Assembly (NCBI RefSeq): GCF_001514145.1
Contig: NZ_KQ948689.1
Location: 1 to 51,944, forward strand
Direction of reading: 5' to 3'
Source of the DNA: Streptomyces canus
Lineage (GTDB): Bacteria > Actinomycetota > Actinomycetes > Streptomycetales > Streptomycetaceae
Length of the DNA: 51,944 nt
Part shown: piece after piece, positions 49,119 to 51,944 of the stretch
Position numbering within the stretch: the stretch's first letter is position 1
Layout of the letters: each line of letters starts with the position of its first letter
The notes under the pieces: model-generated
What the model was told of the DNA's origin: nothing
What the model saw: the letters and a program-made list of their open reading frames with translations, nothing else
The model's database searches: none
Program-made: the position numbers and the translations under genes

Positions 49119-51944
49119 ATGAGCGGCGACACGGGGAGTGGTCCGATCAGGCGTCCGAGGAGACTGGCCCGGGCCGTGGCCGGGCCGGGTCCCTTGCGGG
49201 AGTTGAAGGACTTGCTCTTCGAGGTCTACACGGCGGCTGACGAGCCGAGCCTGGATGAGATTGCCGCGGCCATCGCGGAGAACGACACGCTGCTCGGGTC
49301 GCCGTCGCGGGACACGGTCCGGCGGTGCATCAGCGATCCGAGCGTTCCCGCCCAGCAGAGTGACGCCGTGGCGGTCGCCGCTGTTCTGGCCGGCTGGGCC
49401 GGCTGGGATGCCAATGCCCTGGCCTACCGGGTCGCCGAACTGTGGGTCAAATCCCGGCTGATGGACCCGCCGGGCAAGCCGCTGGCCGAGGTGACCGATC
49501 CGTTCGCATTGGAGGTGCATCACGCCATCAGCACCGACCTGCTGGACACTGGCCCAGGACGGTCTGTCCTGCCGGTTTATGTGGAGCGGGCTCACGACGC
49601 CTGGCTGCGCGCCGCCGCCGAGGACGCCAAGCGCGGAGTGAGCCGGCTCGTGATGCTGACGGGTGGATCCTCCACCGGGAAGACCCGCGCCTGCTGGGAA
49701 GTACTGCGCCACCTCCCCGCTGGGTGGCGGCTGTGGCACCCGTACGACCCCACCCCTCCCGAAGCCGCCCTTGCGGCCATCGAACAGCTCACGCCCCACA
49801 CAGTGGTCTGGCTCAACGAAACCCAGAACTACCTGCTGACCGCCTCCGACCTCGGCGAACGCCTCGCGGCGAAGCTGCGCACCCTGCTGGCCGACCCGGC
49901 GCGGACGCCTGTGCTGATCCTGGGCACCCTGTGGCCCGAATACTGGCGCACCCTCACCCTTCAGCCCGAACCGGGGGGCAAGGACCCCCATGCCCAGGCC
50001 CGCGCGTTGCTGGTCGGCCACGGCCTGCCCGTCCCACCAGCCTTCAGCAACACCGACCTGCGTGCCCTGGCCGATCGGGCGGTGGAGGACCCGCGTCTAG
50101 GGTACGCCGCCGACCATGCCGAGAGTGGAGCGATCACCCAGTACCTGGCCGGAGCCCCGTCCCTGCTTGAGCGCTACCGCAGCGCACCAGACGGCGCGCG
50201 GGCACTGACCGAGGCTGCCATAGATGCCCGTCGACTCGGCCACGGCCCCGCCCTCCCCCTGGCTCTGCTCGAAGCAGCCGCCCCGGGCTACCTCAGCGAC
50301 ACTCAGTGGGACCTGCTCGACGAAGACTGGCTCGAACAAGCCCTGGCCTACAACGCAAAGCCACTTCGCGGCACCCGCGGCATCCTCACCCGCATCCGCC
50401 CGCGCCCCGGACAACCCGCCCTCGCCCAACCCCACTACCGCCTGGCCGACTACCTCGAACAGCACGGCCGCCGCCACCGCTACACCACCCGCGCCCCCGC
50501 CACTCTGTGGAACGCCCTCATCGACCACGCACCTGCCACCAACCGCCTGACACTGGCCAATGCAGCCCAAAGCCGTGGCCTGCTCCGTATCGCCCTCCAC
50601 CTTTGCGCTACCGCCAGCACTGACAGGGGCGACGCTCTGCGGTTGGCGGCAGGGTGGCTGGCGGCTGCCGATCGGCTGGACGACGCACTGCCCTGGCTCG
50701 AGCGCGCCGTCGCCGCCGGTCACACCAAGGCCCTGCTGTGGGCGGCCGACCTGCTGGCGGCGGCCGGACGGCTGGATGACGCACTGCCCTGGCTCAAGCG
50801 CGCCGCTGAAGCCGGCCACACCGAGGCCCTAGGGACCGCGGCCGTCCTACTGGCAAGAGCCGACCGGTTGGACGAAGCCCTCAACTGGGCCGAGCGGGCT
50901 GCTGACGTCGGCGACACCGGGCTCCTGCGGTGGGCTGCCGGACGACTGGCGGCGGCCGGACGACTGGATGACGCACTGCCCTGGCTCAAGCGCGCCGTCG
51001 CCGCCAGCGGCACCGACGCCCTGCTGTGGGCGGCCGACCTGCTGGCGGCGGCCGGACGGCTGGATGACGCACTGCCCTGGCTCAAGCGCGCCGCTGAAGC
51101 CGGCCACACCGAGCCTCTGGAAAGCGTGGCTGTCTTGCTGGCGGTTGCCGGACGGCTGGATGAAGCACTGCTCTGGCTCGAGCGGGTTGCTGACGCCAGC
51201 GACACCGAAGCCCTAGGGGTCGGGGCCGCCTTGCTGGCGGATGCCGGACGGCTGGGCGAGGCCCTGACCTGGGTCGAGCGCGCCGCTGGGGCAGGCGACA
51301 CCGAGGCACTGCGGTGGGCGGCCGAACGCCTGGTGGTTGCCGGACGGCTGGATGACGCACTGCCGTGGTTCGCACGGGTTGCTGAGGCCGGCCACACCGA
51401 GGCCCTGCGGTGGGCAGCCGACCTGCTGGCCGCCGCCGGACGGCTGGACGACGCACTGCTCTGGTACGAGCGCGCCGTAGACGCTGGCGACACCGAGGCC
51501 CTGCAGTGGGCAGCCGACTTGCTGGTCGCTGCCGGACGACTAGCGGGAGCTGACCGGCTGGACGAAACCCTGAACTGGGTCGAGCGGGCCGTCGAGGCTG
51601 GCGGCCCCGAGGCTCTGCGGTGGGCAGCTGAATCCCTGGCGGCGGCCGGACGGTTGGACGAGGCCCTGACCTGGGTGGAACGCGCCATGGACGCCATGGA
51701 CGCCAGCGCCGAGGCTCTGCGGTGGGCAGCCGACCTTTTGGCGGCGGCCGGACAGTTGGACGAGGCCCTGACCTGGTACGAGCGTGCTGTCGCCGCCGGC
51801 GACACGGAGCTCCTATGGTGGGTGGCTGACCTGCTGGCAGCTTGCGATCGGCTGGACGAGGCCCTGAGCTGGGCGAAGCGCGCCGTGGACGCTGGTATCA
51901 CCGAGGCACTGCGGTGGGCGGCCGAACGCCTGGTGGTTGCCGGA
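49119..51944 (+). CDS. P-loop ATPase with long TPR-like repeat array, 3' end beyond the window
   Basis: The first 942 codons are open to the window edge. Residues 1-110 form an N-terminal helical domain with an HTH-like stretch (DEIAAAIAENDTLLGSPSRD). An ATPase domain (about 150-310) has Walker A LTGGSSTGKTRACWEVL and Walker B HTVVWLNETQNYLLTA. A helical middle domain follows to about residue 505. The rest is a tandem of 32-residue units (AADLLAAAGRLDDALPWLKR type), a TPR/Sel1-like fold. STAND-like ATPases with repeat sensors often act in signalling or phage defence; this is a possibility only. The ATG is the first in-frame start; its ribosome site is weak. Confidence 0.85.
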   Translation, partial: MSGDTGSGPIRRPRRLARAVAGPGPLRELKDLLFEVYTAADEPSLDEIAAAIAENDTLLGSPSRDTVRRCISDPSVPAQQSDAVAVAAVLAGWAGWDANALAYRVAELWVKSRLMDPPGKPLAEVTDPFALEVHHAISTDLLDTGPGRSVLPVYVERAHDAWLRAAAEDAKRGVSRLVMLTGGSSTGKTRACWEVLRHLPAGWRLWHPYDPTPPEAALAAIEQLTPHTVVWLNETQNYLLTASDLGERLAAKLRTLLADPARTPVLILGTLWPEYWRTLTLQPEPGGKDPHAQARALLVGHGLPVPPAFSNTDLRALADRAVEDPRLGYAADHAESGAITQYLAGAPSLLERYRSAPDGARALTEAAIDARRLGHGPALPLALLEAAAPGYLSDTQWDLLDEDWLEQALAYNAKPLRGTRGILTRIRPRPGQPALAQPHYRLADYLEQHGRRHRYTTRAPATLWNALIDHAPATNRLTLANAAQSRGLLRIALHLCATASTDRGDALRLAAGWLAAADRLDDALPWLERAVAAGHTKALLWAADLLAAAGRLDDALPWLKRAAEAGHTEALGTAAVLLARADRLDEALNWAERAADVGDTGLLRWAAGRLAAAGRLDDALPWLKRAVAASGTDALLWAADLLAAAGRLDDALPWLKRAAEAGHTEPLESVAVLLAVAGRLDEALLWLERVADASDTEALGVGAALLADAGRLGEALTWVERAAGAGDTEALRWAAERLVVAGRLDDALPWFARVAEAGHTEALRWAADLLAAAGRLDDALLWYERAVDAGDTEALQWAADLLVAAGRLAGADRLDETLNWVERAVEAGGPEALRWAAESLAAAGRLDEALTWVERAMDAMDASAEALRWAADLLAAAGQLDEALTWYERAVAAGDTELLWWVADLLAACDRLDEALSWAKRAVDAGITEALRWAAERLVVAG
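50634..51944 (+). repeat. 32-residue (96-bp) repeat array within the ATPase gene
   Basis: Thirteen full units and part of a fourteenth. Units 1-9, 12 and 13 are exactly 96 bases; unit 10 has 18 extra bases and unit 11 has 6. Units 2 (50730-50825) and 5 (51018-51113) are identical at the DNA level. The last 39 bases repeat those of unit 8 (51306-51344). The identity shows recent duplication or gene conversion. Confidence 0.85.

Noticed and set aside
50720..51901. Long minus-strand frame rich in Ser/Arg/Ala repeats
   Set aside because: Its periodicity only mirrors the 96-base TPR units of the plus-strand ATPase. It has no ribosome site or motif.
1..51944. tRNA, rRNA, CRISPR array or replication origin
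   Set aside because: No cloverleaf, rRNA-like block, spaced direct-repeat array or clustered iteron was seen on reading. The only arrays are coding TPR units and one short tandem repeat.

Overview
The window reads as DNA from a high-GC, Streptomyces-like actinomycete. Third codon positions are almost all G or C, GTG and TTG starts are common, and many families are typical of the genus: DUF397/XRE/HATPase trios, DUF574 methyltransferases, SpoIIE-type phosphatases and nSTAND-WD40 proteins. A tap-tpg pair (27.8-29.5 kb) encodes the terminal-protein machinery of linear Streptomyces replicons. The segment is therefore probably a chromosome arm or a linear plasmid, fairly near a telomere. The dense mix of broken genes, transposition genes and conflict systems fits such an accessory region. 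No tRNA, rRNA or CRISPR array was seen.

Layout. 0-6 kb: regulatory genes. These are a zinc-finger/XRE regulator, a sigma-region-4-like protein, a DUF574 methyltransferase, and an XRE-DUF5753/DUF397 pair divergent from a HATPase across a perfect palindrome. 6-9 kb: a secreted HNH nuclease, an IS5-like transposase remnant and a DUF6461-type protein. 8.3-13.7 kb: a polymorphic toxin locus, made of an RHS protein with a type VII-style N-terminus and a non-specific nuclease tip, plus an immunity-type SUKH protein fused to an Lsr2-like DNA-binding tail. 13.8-16.3 kb: a protein with three Nudix domains, a broken phosphotransferase and a methyltransferase. 16.4-21.7 kb: a Gabija-like pair (UvrD-type helicase and OLD/TOPRIM nuclease) and a HEPN/zinc-ribbon protein. 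22-27 kb: a frameshifted gene, then a small protein and an nSTAND-WD40 protein that overlap by ATGA and share a QAGRDQ motif.

27-34.6 kb: a SpoIIE remnant, possible IS21-like end repeats, a 5'-truncated tap, tpg, and a very large GAF/PP2C/HATPase regulator with two further hypothetical genes. 34.6-39.4 kb (minus strand): a Tn7/Tn5053-like transposition module. It holds a TnsC/TniB-like ATPase, a frameshifted TnsB/TniA-like DDE transposase, and a second TnsC-like ATPase that carries an N-terminal HTH region resembling that of the transposase. It abuts, in frame, a broken PIN-domain gene. 39.5-43.4 kb: an unrecognised protein divergent from an AlbA_2/Schlafen-type protein, then a replication-relaxation protein. 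43.5-46.2 kb: a frameshifted P-loop kinase and an alpha/beta hydrolase-TetR-SRPBCC operon with a palindrome in its promoter. 46.5-49 kb: hypothetical genes and a DNA-ligase remnant. From 49.1 kb to the end: the first 942 codons of a P-loop ATPase with an array of 32-residue TPR-like repeats, cut by the window edge.

The most interesting items are the transposition module with an HTH-TnsC paralogue, the SUKH-Lsr2 fusion beside the RHS nuclease, the small-protein/nSTAND pair, the Gabija-HEPN cluster, and the near-identical 32-residue repeats. All family names come from reading motifs. No database search was run.
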